From JAPWJZ01 sp966211335 (lineage in GTDB: Bacteria; Pseudomonadota; Alphaproteobacteria; Micavibrionales; UBA2020): DNA of 64,000 nt. The notes below the pieces were generated by a model. It searched no databases, was not told where the DNA came from, and saw only the letters and a program-made list of their open reading frames with translations. Positions 19,001 to 26,581 of this stretch are shown piece by piece. The stretch lies in the NCBI GenBank assembly GCA_966211335.1, contig CBIHNF010000002.1:1-64000 (forward strand), in the 5' to 3' direction. Each line of letters starts with the position of its first letter. Position 1 is the first letter of the stretch. Both the position numbers and the translations under genes were made by a program.

Positions 19001-19292
19001 CGAGAACGTCAAGGGCCTTGGCGACAAGCAGCTGACGGCCGGCGAGCAGAAACAGGCCGAAGCCGATATCAGCAAGACTATGTCGAAAATGAGCGACAAG
19101 GAAAAGATCGACTACGCCAACCTGCCGCCCAAGGACCAGAAGGCCTTTATCGCCCAGAAGTTCCTGGAGCAGGAAAACTCCGGCAATCTGCTGCGCGGCT
19201 ATGGCACGCGGCAGTTCGGCGGCAGTCTGCTGGGGCCGAATACCGCGATGGGCGGTCCCGTGGGTGGTCCGACCGGAGCAGGGCCGGGATAA
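16002..19292 (+). CDS. DotA/TraY-family membrane protein, paralog 3
   Basis: 1096 residues from the ATG at 16002, which follows AGGA in the conserved leader; a TTG at 15966 opens the frame earlier but lies within the leader. It has a longer hydrophilic N-terminus (about 65 residues) than paralog 1, then the same order: helix, ARVEGNGISVDYALMVLDKI block, helix, six-cysteine extracytoplasmic domain with KRGWAGMGMWYQDI, and a five-helix bundle. The cytosolic tail of about 150 residues contains MSDKEKIDYANLPPKDQ to FLEQEN, matching the extension of paralog 2, and ends in a Gly/Pro-rich segment. It is monocistronic by its flanking promoter and terminator. Confidence 0.7.
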   Translation: MNDMSESKQRILAEGLKALEERKARNKAKRFVENDAPKAVQRSAAAPEVKPNIYVEKRATAVAAPKKRIKTTAVAAFMFLPQIAWSLRGFAHIYPVFVRMLCSLLVEAGMLPPGHPSLKYGVTGVAKVGFTKMMGEAWFNLRTRKSTAAQYGIFSAVVMASVAFVGLVTTFFGHLFVGFGAQAQAQLFANPTNPYGAGGKTDLTQVQGITGASGLFDARVEGNGISVDYALMVLDKILRQAAVDTPNGGALQNALAAMMQTYNAGVTIVAGVMIFWMVVSIILDTAKTGVFGGGRHNMVWAPIRVMFALGLMFPLGSGFSSGQYMVMKLAEWGSNFGSNGWSAYVAGVVGDQSLFAPFASNASSSLASSLSKVMVCQVAYNTYVQQATGAQDADQAIQRHQDDPTNNANIVNHYTNNTDSNVCGTITYASAATGGDMAAVLDQTTGSAPMTASTGVVSATDYTYKNASLATALKSFRTTMRGALENELKDTQVGTIGSGGATLEMARQFACKFVARKFPDGGAANPVGTIPQCNAALAAAAATDPDASQQQAIVNSIKTAIMNAYNSPGAKGALTTYVGGPMVTEMTKRGWAGMGMWYQDISALNTVIAAAREPAASVDPGSVWSGPGSSSWWRCVGSKLIGNSCRIDGLEEKVVSVLGDYDRWWEASTLPGAPGRTTMAADQSNTELETGSGGGISGFLSWVRNASVGDNGILTVLARLILPRSTDVFIFKAVDLAATNTYPLAQLADTGHNVLGIGLFIWASITLLQTLSTIKVASFSLGVGLAVSALVNLIATIGSGMVFSGIMIAFYLPMVPFLRVAFAVLTWAVSVFEAVVMVPIAALMHLTSTSAGLAGDNGRNAWILWLNVLMRPILVVVGFVAGMLIYNSFAVFFHTTFSQGAAAVMSSTNFFMVYLAKVCYSVIYLGVLFTAANTSFKLLDVLPDALMKWMGSNVKADFKANAHPDGNMFAGQQIVSKFFKPTQLNTQTAAQRDAELTARAENVKGLGDKQLTAGEQKQAEADISKTMSKMSDKEKIDYANLPPKDQKAFIAQKFLEQENSGNLLRGYGTRQFGGSLLGPNTAMGGPVGGPTGAGPG

Positions 19293-19315
19293 CGCAAGAG
19301 ACATGTTTCAACAGC

Positions 19316-19349
19316 AAACCGCCGGGCAGCCCCCGGCGGTTTCTTTTTG
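19316..19349 (+). terminator. Rho-independent terminator after DotA/TraY paralog 3
   Basis: The stem AAACCGCCGGG / CCCGGCGGTTT with a 5-base loop is followed by CTTTTT. Confidence 0.85.
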
Positions 19350-19472
19350 GCCATATTCCTGAATATCCACAAGGGTTTACCTAGCTTCTCATGTCTTGCC
19401 TTGAAAGCAGCGGCGCGCTATATTGACGTGCATCTTGTCCCTCACATTTCCTTTTCAAAGGCGGTCATTCCC

Positions 19473-21323
19473 ATGTCATTTTTGCGCGCGGCCGGCATGA
19501 CGGTTCTTGCAGCCGGATTTATCGCTGTATTGAGCGTCGGCCCGTCTGAAGGCGCCGATGTCGCGGTCCACGCCCTTGCCATGCACGGCGACCCCAAATA
19601 CCCCGCCGGCTTCGACCACTTCGACTACGTGAACAAGGATGCGCCGAAGGGCGGGGAGATGCGCCTTGCCGCCGACGGCACGTTCGACAACCTCAATTCC
19701 TTCATCATCAAGGGCGTACCGGCGCCCGGCATCGGTATGATCTACCAAACGCTCCTCACGAAATCCGATGACGAAGCCTTCACCGAATACGGCCAGCTCG
19801 CCGAAAGCGTCGAGATGCCGGAAGACCGCTCCTACGTCGTCTTCAACCTGCACAAAGACGCGAAATTCAGCGACGGCGAACCGCTCACCGCCGATGACGT
19901 CGTCTGGACCTTCAAGACGCTCATGACAAAGGGCCACCCCGTCTACCGCGCCTATTACGCCTCCGTGAAGGATGCCGTGGCGGAAAATGCGCATCGCGTC
20001 AAATTCACCTTCAACATGGCGGGCAACCGCGAACTGCCGCTGATTTTGGGCGAACTGCCCGTGCTGCCGAAACATTTCTGGGAGAAGCGCGACTTTGCCG
20101 CGACGCTGCAGGACTTCCCCGTCGGCTCCGGCCCCTATAAGGTGAAAGCGGTCGAAAACGGCCGCCGCGTGACCTATGAGCGCGTGAAGGATTGGTGGGC
20201 GAAGGACCTTGGCGTCAACAAGGGCCAGTATAACTTCGACCAGATCACCTACGACACCTACCGCGATGAAACCGTGCTGCTGCAGGCCTTCTTCGCCGGC
20301 GCCTATGATTTCCGCGCCGAAAATATCGCCAAATCCTGGTTCACGGAGTACAAGGCCAAGCCTGTACTGCAGGGGCTGATCAAGAAGGAAGAAATCAAGC
20401 ACAGCCTGCCGGCCGGCATGCAGGGCTTCGTCTATAACACCCGCCGCGCGGTGTTCAGCGACGCCAAGGTGCGCCATGCGCTCAACTACGCCTTCGACTT
20501 CGAATGGTCGAACAAGCAGTTCGCTTTCGGCTCCTACAAGCGCAACCATAGCTATTTCGAGAACTCGGAACTGGCCTCCAGCGGCCTGCCGCAGGGCAAC
20601 GAGCTTAAAATCCTCGAAGAGTTCCGCGGCAAAATCCCCGATGAAGTCTTCACGACGGAATATAAAAACCCCGTCACCAATGGCTCCGGCAGCGACATCC
20701 GCGCCAACCTCGGCACGGCAAAACAGCTGCTGACGGAAGCCGGCTGGACGATGGGCAAAAGCGGCCTGTTGGAAAAAGACGGCCATCCCTTCAAGTTCGA
20801 GATCTTGACGCAGAGCGAAGCTTTCGAGCGCTGGATCAGCCCGTTCATCGCCAACCTCAAAAAACTCGGCATCGAGGCGACGCTGCGCAATGTCGATACC
20901 GCACAGTACCAGAACCGTATGGATAACTTCGATTTTGATATGACGGTCTCGACCTTTGGCCAGTCGCTCTCTCCCGGCAACGAGCAGCGCGACTTCTGGG
21001 GTTCCGACAAGGCGGATGTGAAGGCCAGCCGCAACATCATCGGCGTCAAGAACGAAGCGGTCGACGCGCTCATCCAGAAAATCATCACCGCCAAGGAGCG
21101 GCAGGAGTTGCTGGACGACTGCCATGCGCTCGACCGCATTCTGCTGTTCAGCTACTACGTCATCCCTCAATGGTATTACGATGCCTACCGCGTCGCGTAT
21201 TGGGACAAGTTCGGCCGGCCGGAAACGCCGCCGAAATACGCCCTCGGCGTGCCGGACAGCTGGTGGTATGACCCCGCGAAAGCGGAAGCGGTTGCCGGCA
21301 AGACTGCGCCCAAAAAAGACTAA
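19473..21323 (+). CDS. yejA: Peptide ABC transporter substrate-binding protein, YejA-like
   Basis: About 616 residues from the ATG at 19473; the frame is open from 19347, inside the preceding terminator. The N-terminus (MSFLRAAGMTVLAAGFIAVL, cleavage expected near GPSEGA) is a Sec signal peptide, so it is a periplasmic protein. The rest is an SBP family 5 protein of the extended YejA type, e.g. AMHGDPKYPAGFDHFDYVN, FNLHKDAKFSDGEPLTADDV and GSGPYKVK. It is the first gene of a four-gene importer operon. Substrates of YejABEF in enterobacteria include peptide-like compounds; the substrate here is unknown. Confidence 0.85.
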   Translation: MSFLRAAGMTVLAAGFIAVLSVGPSEGADVAVHALAMHGDPKYPAGFDHFDYVNKDAPKGGEMRLAADGTFDNLNSFIIKGVPAPGIGMIYQTLLTKSDDEAFTEYGQLAESVEMPEDRSYVVFNLHKDAKFSDGEPLTADDVVWTFKTLMTKGHPVYRAYYASVKDAVAENAHRVKFTFNMAGNRELPLILGELPVLPKHFWEKRDFAATLQDFPVGSGPYKVKAVENGRRVTYERVKDWWAKDLGVNKGQYNFDQITYDTYRDETVLLQAFFAGAYDFRAENIAKSWFTEYKAKPVLQGLIKKEEIKHSLPAGMQGFVYNTRRAVFSDAKVRHALNYAFDFEWSNKQFAFGSYKRNHSYFENSELASSGLPQGNELKILEEFRGKIPDEVFTTEYKNPVTNGSGSDIRANLGTAKQLLTEAGWTMGKSGLLEKDGHPFKFEILTQSEAFERWISPFIANLKKLGIEATLRNVDTAQYQNRMDNFDFDMTVSTFGQSLSPGNEQRDFWGSDKADVKASRNIIGVKNEAVDALIQKIITAKERQELLDDCHALDRILLFSYYVIPQWYYDAYRVAYWDKFGRPETPPKYALGVPDSWWYDPAKAEAVAGKTAPKKD

Positions 21324-21342
21324 CGAAAGCACCTGAACCGCC

Positions 21343-22464
21343 ATGGCCGCCTATATCTTCCGCCGCATTCTGCTGATGATACCGACGCTGTTCGGCATCA
21401 CGCTGCTGAACTTCCTCATCGTGCAGGTCGCCCCCGGCGGCCCCGTGGAGCAGATGATCGCGAAACTACAGGGCAATGATGTCTCGGCAACGCAGCGCTT
21501 CTCCGGCGGCGGGGGCGGGGACACCGGCGTTCAGGCGCAGCAGATGCAGCAGCAGATGAATATGTCGTCCGGCACCTCCAAATACCGCGGGGCGCAGGGC
21601 CTCGACCCCGAATTCATCAAAAGCCTCGAAAAACAGTTCGGCTTCGACAAGCCGCTGCACGAACGCTTTATTTTGATGATGAAAAACTACCTGACCTTCG
21701 ACTTCGGCGACAGTTACTTTCAGGATAAAAAGGTCATGGATCTGGTGCGGGAGAAAATGCCCGTCTCCATCTCCCTCGGCCTCTGGACGACGCTCATCAT
21801 GTACATGGTGTCGATCCCACTCGGCATCCGCAAGGCGGTGAAGGACGGCTCCAGCTTCGACGTCTGGTCCTCCGGCGTTATCATCGCGGGCTACGCCATT
21901 CCGGGCTTCCTCTTCGCTATCGCCCTTATCGTCGTCTTTGCGGGTGGCAAGTACCTGCACTGGTTCCCCCTGCGCGGGCTGACATCCGACAACTGGGACG
22001 ATATGGACTGGCCGCATCGGATTTTGGATTATTTCTGGCATATCGCGCTGCCCGTCCTCGCCATGGTCATCAGCGGTTTTGCTGGCCTCACTATCCTCAC
22101 CAAGAATTCCTTCCTCGAAGAAATCAACAAGCAGTATGTGCTAACCGCGCGCGCTAAAGGCGTGCCGGAACACCGCATCCTTTATAAACACATCTTCCGC
22201 AACGCCATGCTGATCGTCATTGCGGGCTTTCCGGCGGCACTGGTCGCCATCTTCTTCGGCTCCTCCCTGCTGATCGAGACGATTTTTTCGCTGGATGGCC
22301 TGGGGTTGCTCGGCTTTGAATCTGTCGTCAATCGCGACTACCCTGTCATGTTCGGCACGCTCTATGTGTTCACCCTTATCGGTCTTGCTATCAAGCTCAT
22401 CTCCGACATCGTCATGACCTATGTCGATCCGCGCATAGACTTCAACGCGCAGGGGAGCCGCTAG
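21343..22464 (+). CDS. yejB: Peptide ABC transporter permease, YejB-like
   Basis: 373 residues. The binding-protein-dependent permease has the family 5 start FRRILLMIPTLFGITLLNFLIVQ, a long glycine/glutamine-rich insertion at about residues 40-85 that is characteristic of YejB, about six membrane helices, and the EAA-type loop LTARAKGVPEHRILYKHIFRNA that contacts the ATPase. It is 19 bases downstream of yejA and directly abuts yejE. Confidence 0.85.
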   Translation: MAAYIFRRILLMIPTLFGITLLNFLIVQVAPGGPVEQMIAKLQGNDVSATQRFSGGGGGDTGVQAQQMQQQMNMSSGTSKYRGAQGLDPEFIKSLEKQFGFDKPLHERFILMMKNYLTFDFGDSYFQDKKVMDLVREKMPVSISLGLWTTLIMYMVSIPLGIRKAVKDGSSFDVWSSGVIIAGYAIPGFLFAIALIVVFAGGKYLHWFPLRGLTSDNWDDMDWPHRILDYFWHIALPVLAMVISGFAGLTILTKNSFLEEINKQYVLTARAKGVPEHRILYKHIFRNAMLIVIAGFPAALVAIFFGSSLLIETIFSLDGLGLLGFESVVNRDYPVMFGTLYVFTLIGLAIKLISDIVMTYVDPRIDFNAQGSR

Positions 22465-23490
22465 ATGCTGTCCTCCATCGCGCGCCGCCGTCTGCACCAG
22501 TTCCGTCGCAACCGCCGCGGTTATGTCTCGTTCTGGATTTTCCTGTTTCTCTTCGTCTTTAGCTGCGGCGCGGAACTCATCGCCAATGACAAGCCGATTG
22601 TCGTCAGCTATGACCACGCGCTCTATTTCCCGGTCGTCAAATCCTATCCCGAAACCGCTTTCGGCGGCGAATTCGAGACGGAGGCGGATTACCGCGATCC
22701 CGTGGTGCAGAAACTCATCAACGACAAGGGCTGGATGCTCTGGCCGATGATCCATTATTCCTACCAGACCATCAACTATAACCTCGATGTGCCGGCGCCA
22801 TCGCCGCCCTCGGCCGAAAACTGGCTTGGCACGGATGACCAGGGGCGTGATGTCACAGCGCGGCTGATTTACGGCTTCCGCATCTCCATCCTCTTCGGCC
22901 TTATCCTCACGCTGCTCGGTAGTGCCGTCGGCATTCTCGTCGGTGCGATGGAGGGCTACCTCGGTGGCTGGTTTGACCTGCTGTCCCAGAGGTTCATCGA
23001 AATCTGGTCGGGTATGCCGGTGTTATTCCTGCTGATCATCATGTCGAGCGTCATTACGCCGGGCTTCTTCACGCTGCTGGGGCTTATGCTGCTGTTCTCC
23101 TGGATGACGCTGGTCGATGTCGTGCGGGCGGAATTTTTGAAAGCCCGCAATCTTGATTATATCCGCGCCGCCAAAGCGCTGGGTGTTTCAACGCCCGTCA
23201 TCATGTTCAAGCACGCGCTGCCGAACGCCATGGTCGCCTCGCTCTCCATGATGCCCTTCGTGCTGGCGGGCGCCATTTCAACGCTGACGGGGCTGGATTT
23301 CCTGGGCTTCGGCATGCCCCCGGGCTCCGCCTCGCTCGGCGAATTGCTCAGTCAGGGCAAAAACAACCTGCAGGCGCCGTGGCTGGGGGCGACGGCCTTC
23401 TTCACGCTCGCCATCATGCTGAGCCTCGTCACCTTCATCGGCGAAGCGGTGCGCGACGCCTTCGACCCGCGCAAGATTTTCAAGGGATAA
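22465..23490 (+). CDS. yejE: Peptide ABC transporter permease, YejE-like
   Basis: 341 residues. The first helix is near 20-40 (GYVSFWIFLFLFVFSCGAEL), followed by a periplasmic segment containing YHALYFPV-like residues and NWLGTDDQGRDVTARLIYGFR, a signature of DppC/YejE permeases. The EAA loop is YIRAAKALGVSTPVIMFKHA. The start ATG directly follows the yejB stop, and the stop overlaps the yejF start (taatg). Confidence 0.85.
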   Translation: MLSSIARRRLHQFRRNRRGYVSFWIFLFLFVFSCGAELIANDKPIVVSYDHALYFPVVKSYPETAFGGEFETEADYRDPVVQKLINDKGWMLWPMIHYSYQTINYNLDVPAPSPPSAENWLGTDDQGRDVTARLIYGFRISILFGLILTLLGSAVGILVGAMEGYLGGWFDLLSQRFIEIWSGMPVLFLLIIMSSVITPGFFTLLGLMLLFSWMTLVDVVRAEFLKARNLDYIRAAKALGVSTPVIMFKHALPNAMVASLSMMPFVLAGAISTLTGLDFLGFGMPPGSASLGELLSQGKNNLQAPWLGATAFFTLAIMLSLVTFIGEAVRDAFDPRKIFKG

Positions 23491-25112
23491 TGCAAATGTC
23501 TTTGCTTGAGGTTAAAAACCTTTCGGTCGATTTCGTCAACGGCAGCAGCCGCACGCAGGCGGTGAAGAATATTTCCTTCACCATCGAAAAGGGCGAAACG
23601 CTGGCCGTAGTCGGTGAATCCGGCTCCGGCAAGTCGGTGACGGCGTTGTCGATTTTGCAACTGCTGCCGTACCCCTCGGCGGAGCATTCCTCCGGCTCCA
23701 TCAAGTTCAACGGCGAAGAGCTGATGAAAGCGCCGGATTCCAAACTGCGCACCATTCGCGGCAATAAAATCGCGATGATTTTTCAGGAGCCGATGACCTC
23801 CCTCAATCCGCTCCACACCATCGAGCGGCAGATTGCCGAAGTCCTGTTCCTCCACAAGCACATGACGCCCGAAAAAGCGCGTGCCCGCGTGATCGAGCTG
23901 CTGGAACTTGTCGGCCTCAATAAACTCACCAGCCGGCTGCATGCCTTCCCGCATGAACTGTCGGGCGGCCAGCGCCAGCGCGTCATGATCGCCATGGCAC
24001 TGGCGAACGAACCCGACCTGCTGATTGCCGACGAACCGACGACGGCTGTCGATGTGACCGTGCAGGCGCAGCTGCTGAAACTGCTGCGCGAATTGCAGCA
24101 AAAGTTGGGCATGGCGGTGATGCTGATCACCCATGACCTCACCATCGTCCGCAAAATGGCGAACCGCGTTGCCGTCATGTACCACGGCGAGATTGTCGAG
24201 ACGGCAACGGCCGAGCAGCTGTTCACCCATCCCCAGCACGACTACACCAAAATGCTGCTGGCGGCGCAGCCCAAGGGCATGCCGGAGCCTTATAACGACG
24301 CCGCGGCGCCGATGCTGAAGGCGGAGGATGTGAAGGTTTACTTCCCCATCCGCACCGGCTTCTTCCGCCGCACAACCGATTACGTACGCGCGGTCGATGG
24401 TATTTCGCTCGATCTGCGCCCGGGCCAGACCATTGGCATCGTCGGCGAGTCGGGCTCCGGCAAGACGACGCTGGGGCTGGCCATTCTGCGGCTGCTGTCG
24501 GCGCAGGGCGTAATTAATTTTGAAGGCCGCGATCTGGCCAAGATGACGGAAAAAGAAGTGCGCCACCTGCGCCGCGATATGCAGATCGTGTTTCAGGACC
24601 CCTACGGCTCCTTGTCGCCGCGCCTCTCGGTTGACCAGATCATCGAGGAAGGGTTGCTTGTCCACTTCCCGAATCTTTCCGCCGCCGAGCGGGAGGAAAA
24701 AGTCATCGCCGCGATGAAGGAAGTGGGGCTGGACCCCGCCATGCGCACCCGCTACCCGCATGAATTTTCCGGCGGCCAGCGCCAGCGCATTGCCATCGCG
24801 CGTGCCATGGTGCTGAACCCGAAGTTCGTCATTCTGGACGAGCCGACATCGGCGCTTGATATGTCGGTGCAGGCGCAGATCGTGGAATTGCTGCGCAAAT
24901 TGCAACGCGACCATCAGCTGGCCTACCTGTTCATCAGCCATGACCTGCGTGTCGTGAAGGCCATGTCGCATCAGGTCATCGTCATGAAAAACGGCAAGGT
25001 GGTTGAAAGCGGCACGACGAAACAGGTGTTTGAAAGCCCGCGCGAGGACTACACTAAGGCCCTTATCGCCGCCGCCCTGAACATCGACGTCGCCGGTAAA
25101 AGCGCCGCCTGA
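23490..25112 (+). CDS. yejF: Peptide ABC transporter ATPase with two nucleotide-binding domains, YejF-like
   Basis: About 540 residues: two fused ABC ATPase domains. Domain 1 has Walker A GESGSGKS, signature LSGGQRQRV and Walker B LLIADEPTTAVD. Domain 2 has GESGSGKTT, FSGGQRQRIAIARA and VILDEPTSALD. Both are intact, so both sites should hydrolyse ATP. The ATG at 23490 overlaps the yejE stop; a second in-frame ATG at 23496 is possible. The protein powers import by YejB/YejE at the inner membrane. No clear terminator follows. Confidence 0.9.
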   Translation: MQMSLLEVKNLSVDFVNGSSRTQAVKNISFTIEKGETLAVVGESGSGKSVTALSILQLLPYPSAEHSSGSIKFNGEELMKAPDSKLRTIRGNKIAMIFQEPMTSLNPLHTIERQIAEVLFLHKHMTPEKARARVIELLELVGLNKLTSRLHAFPHELSGGQRQRVMIAMALANEPDLLIADEPTTAVDVTVQAQLLKLLRELQQKLGMAVMLITHDLTIVRKMANRVAVMYHGEIVETATAEQLFTHPQHDYTKMLLAAQPKGMPEPYNDAAAPMLKAEDVKVYFPIRTGFFRRTTDYVRAVDGISLDLRPGQTIGIVGESGSGKTTLGLAILRLLSAQGVINFEGRDLAKMTEKEVRHLRRDMQIVFQDPYGSLSPRLSVDQIIEEGLLVHFPNLSAAEREEKVIAAMKEVGLDPAMRTRYPHEFSGGQRQRIAIARAMVLNPKFVILDEPTSALDMSVQAQIVELLRKLQRDHQLAYLFISHDLRVVKAMSHQVIVMKNGKVVESGTTKQVFESPREDYTKALIAAALNIDVAGKSAA

Positions 25113-25143
25113 TTTGTCTTAAATTGTAACTATTTTTAAGCCG

Positions 25144-25168
25144 GCGTTAAAATAACGCGCGGTATACT
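25144..25168 (+). promoter_or_regulatory. Possible promoter with palindromic operator before a small gene
   Basis: TATACT at 25163-25168 is a good -10, but no -35 match is found. At 25144-25158, where the spacer lies, is the perfect palindrome GCGTTA-AAA-TAACGC, a candidate protein-binding site. Confidence 0.35.
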
Positions 25169-25249
25169 GAAGTCATGAACGATACTTGACTGAGACTCAA
25201 TTCTGCGCCGGGGGAACGCGCAACAACAAGAAAAAAAGGCGTTCTTATC

Positions 25250-25456
25250 ATGACAAAACTCAAAGACTATACCCTGCAGATCGTGCTGTGCCTCGGCGTT
25301 GCCGTGCCGGTCATGTGCTGCGCCACTATCGGCTTTACCAGCGAAAGCTTCAATCCGCCTGCACCCGTGACCGTCACCAGCAACGACGGCGGTAATTACG
25401 GTGCCATCCCGCTGGAATCCAGCGAAGGCTGGCAGGTGCGCTTACGCGCGCTCTGA
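25250..25456 (+). CDS. Small hypothetical protein with hydrophobic N-terminus
   Basis: 68 residues, ATG start with an A/G-rich AAAAAAAGGCG upstream. Residues 8-28 (LQIVLCLGVAVPVMCCATIG) form one hydrophobic segment, either a signal peptide or a membrane anchor; the remainder is a short polar tail rich in Asn, Ser and Gly. The two adjacent cysteines do not form a standard lipobox. I recognise no family. The preceding promoter-like sequence and the independent position suggest a real small gene. Confidence 0.45.
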   Translation: MTKLKDYTLQIVLCLGVAVPVMCCATIGFTSESFNPPAPVTVTSNDGGNYGAIPLESSEGWQVRLRAL

Positions 25457-25485
25457 CGAAAAAACCCAAACCGGCAATACTTATT

Positions 25486-25540
25486 CCCGTCAGCAACTGC
25501 CCCGCCTTGCCGTTTTAGGCAGGGCGAGGCAGGTGACGGG
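25486..25540. terminator. Long imperfect hairpin between two convergent small genes
   Basis: Arms beginning CCCGTCA and ending TGACGGG pair over about 20 base pairs with three small mismatches or bulges around the loop GTTTTA. It lies between the stops of a + gene (25456) and a - gene (25548). On the minus strand a run of Ts follows only after about 20 bases, so a bidirectional terminator is plausible but not certain. Confidence 0.45.
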
Positions 25541-25547
25541 ATCATGA

Positions 25548-25757
25548 TTATTGTTTGGCAGTGTCCGCTGTTTTCTGCGGCACGCTCCAGGCGATATCGT
25601 TGCGCTCCGGCGCATAGTGGCGATTGGCGGTTTCGGCACTCACCTTCGGCGGCATGGCGAGCCCGTGCTGCTGCCAGGCATAGTAACCGCCAGCGCCTGT
25701 CAGCGTGCCGATGACAAGCATGCCGATGACGAAGACTGTCGATTTGCCTTGTTCCAT
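25548..25757 (-). CDS. Small single-helix membrane protein
   Basis: 69 residues, ATG start preceded by AAGGGAGAG at a 6-base spacing, a strong ribosome binding site. Residues 7-27 (TVFVIGMLVIGTLTGAGGYY) form one membrane helix, followed by a polar tail of about 40 residues ending in TADTAKQ. I recognise no family. It resembles small anchored periplasmic proteins in shape only. Confidence 0.55.
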   Translation of the reverse strand: MEQGKSTVFVIGMLVIGTLTGAGGYYAWQQHGLAMPPKVSAETANRHYAPERNDIAWSVPQKTADTAKQ

Positions 25758-25828
25758 CTGAGCTCTCCCTTGGAATTTCCGTTAATTATCAAACGGACGG
25801 ACGGGGGAGTGGTTCCAAATTGTAGCGG

Positions 25829-26581
25829 TTAGCCGAATTGCTTCTCGCGGGGCAGGAAAATGGCATTGCTGGCGGTAAAATTGCCGGCCACCAGCGGCGT
25901 CAGGGCGCCGGTCGCAAACTCGCAATCAAAGGCAGCATAGCCCGCGCCGTCCATAAAGGCGAGAAGGGCGGCGGCGCTGTCGCCTGCGCGTTTGAGCGAT
26001 TTATCTTCGACTTCGAGAAGCAGCACGGGGCGATAGCGGGCGAGGGCCTTGGCTGCGCCGCGCAGCATATGCAGCTCCCATCCCTCGATATCCGCCTTGA
26101 TAAAGTCGACGCGCTTCAGGCTCTGCTGTTCGGCAAAAGAATCGAGTGTCGTGAGGGTGATGTTTTCCGTCACCGTCGCGCGGCCGGAGGTATCGCCGCC
26201 GCCAATATGGCTGAGGCCAAACCCTAAGGCGCCGGAGGATTTGATGGGCATATGCAGCACCTGCTCCGTCGCGGTATCGCTGAGGCCCATGGGGAAGAGT
26301 TGCACATTCTTCAGTTTGCGCAGGCGGATGACGCGGCTGATGATGGAAAGCGCGTAGCTGCCGGGCTCGAAGGAATAAACGCGGCCTTCCGGCGCCAGCT
26401 TTGCAAAAAGCTTGGTGAACTGCCCTGCATGTGCGCCGACGTCGATGACCGTGCCGTCGCGCGGGATGTATTTTTCGAGAAGCGGAATCAGCTCCTGATG
26501 ATGCTGGCGTGTCAGCGCCTTAAAAAGATGCGCGCAGTAGGTCAGCTTGCGTCTGAAAGGGGAACGAAGGGCGGTCGTCAT
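25829..26581 (-). CDS. FkbM family SAM-dependent methyltransferase
   Basis: 250 residues. It carries the SAM-binding loop GTVIDVGAHAGQFTKLF, the acidic strand YSFEPG, and the FkbM-typical DFIKADIEGWELHMLRGA. The family methylates hydroxyl groups, often on sugars or polyketides; the substrate here is unknown. The start overlaps the stop of the oxidoreductase gene by four bases (atga), so it is translated from the same message. Confidence 0.85.
   Translation of the reverse strand: MTTALRSPFRRKLTYCAHLFKALTRQHHQELIPLLEKYIPRDGTVIDVGAHAGQFTKLFAKLAPEGRVYSFEPGSYALSIISRVIRLRKLKNVQLFPMGLSDTATEQVLHMPIKSSGALGFGLSHIGGGDTSGRATVTENITLTTLDSFAEQQSLKRVDFIKADIEGWELHMLRGAAKALARYRPVLLLEVEDKSLKRAGDSAAALLAFMDGAGYAAFDCEFATGALTPLVAGNFTASNAIFLPREKQFG

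Noticed and set aside
8816..19292. The three DotA-like genes as one operon
   Set aside because: A strong terminator follows each gene and a strong promoter precedes each, so separate units are better supported.
25186..25395. 69-codon open frame overlapping the small secreted-protein gene
   Set aside because: It has no ribosome binding site and a very basic composition; the ATG at 25250 in another frame has a better start context and a hydrophobic leader.
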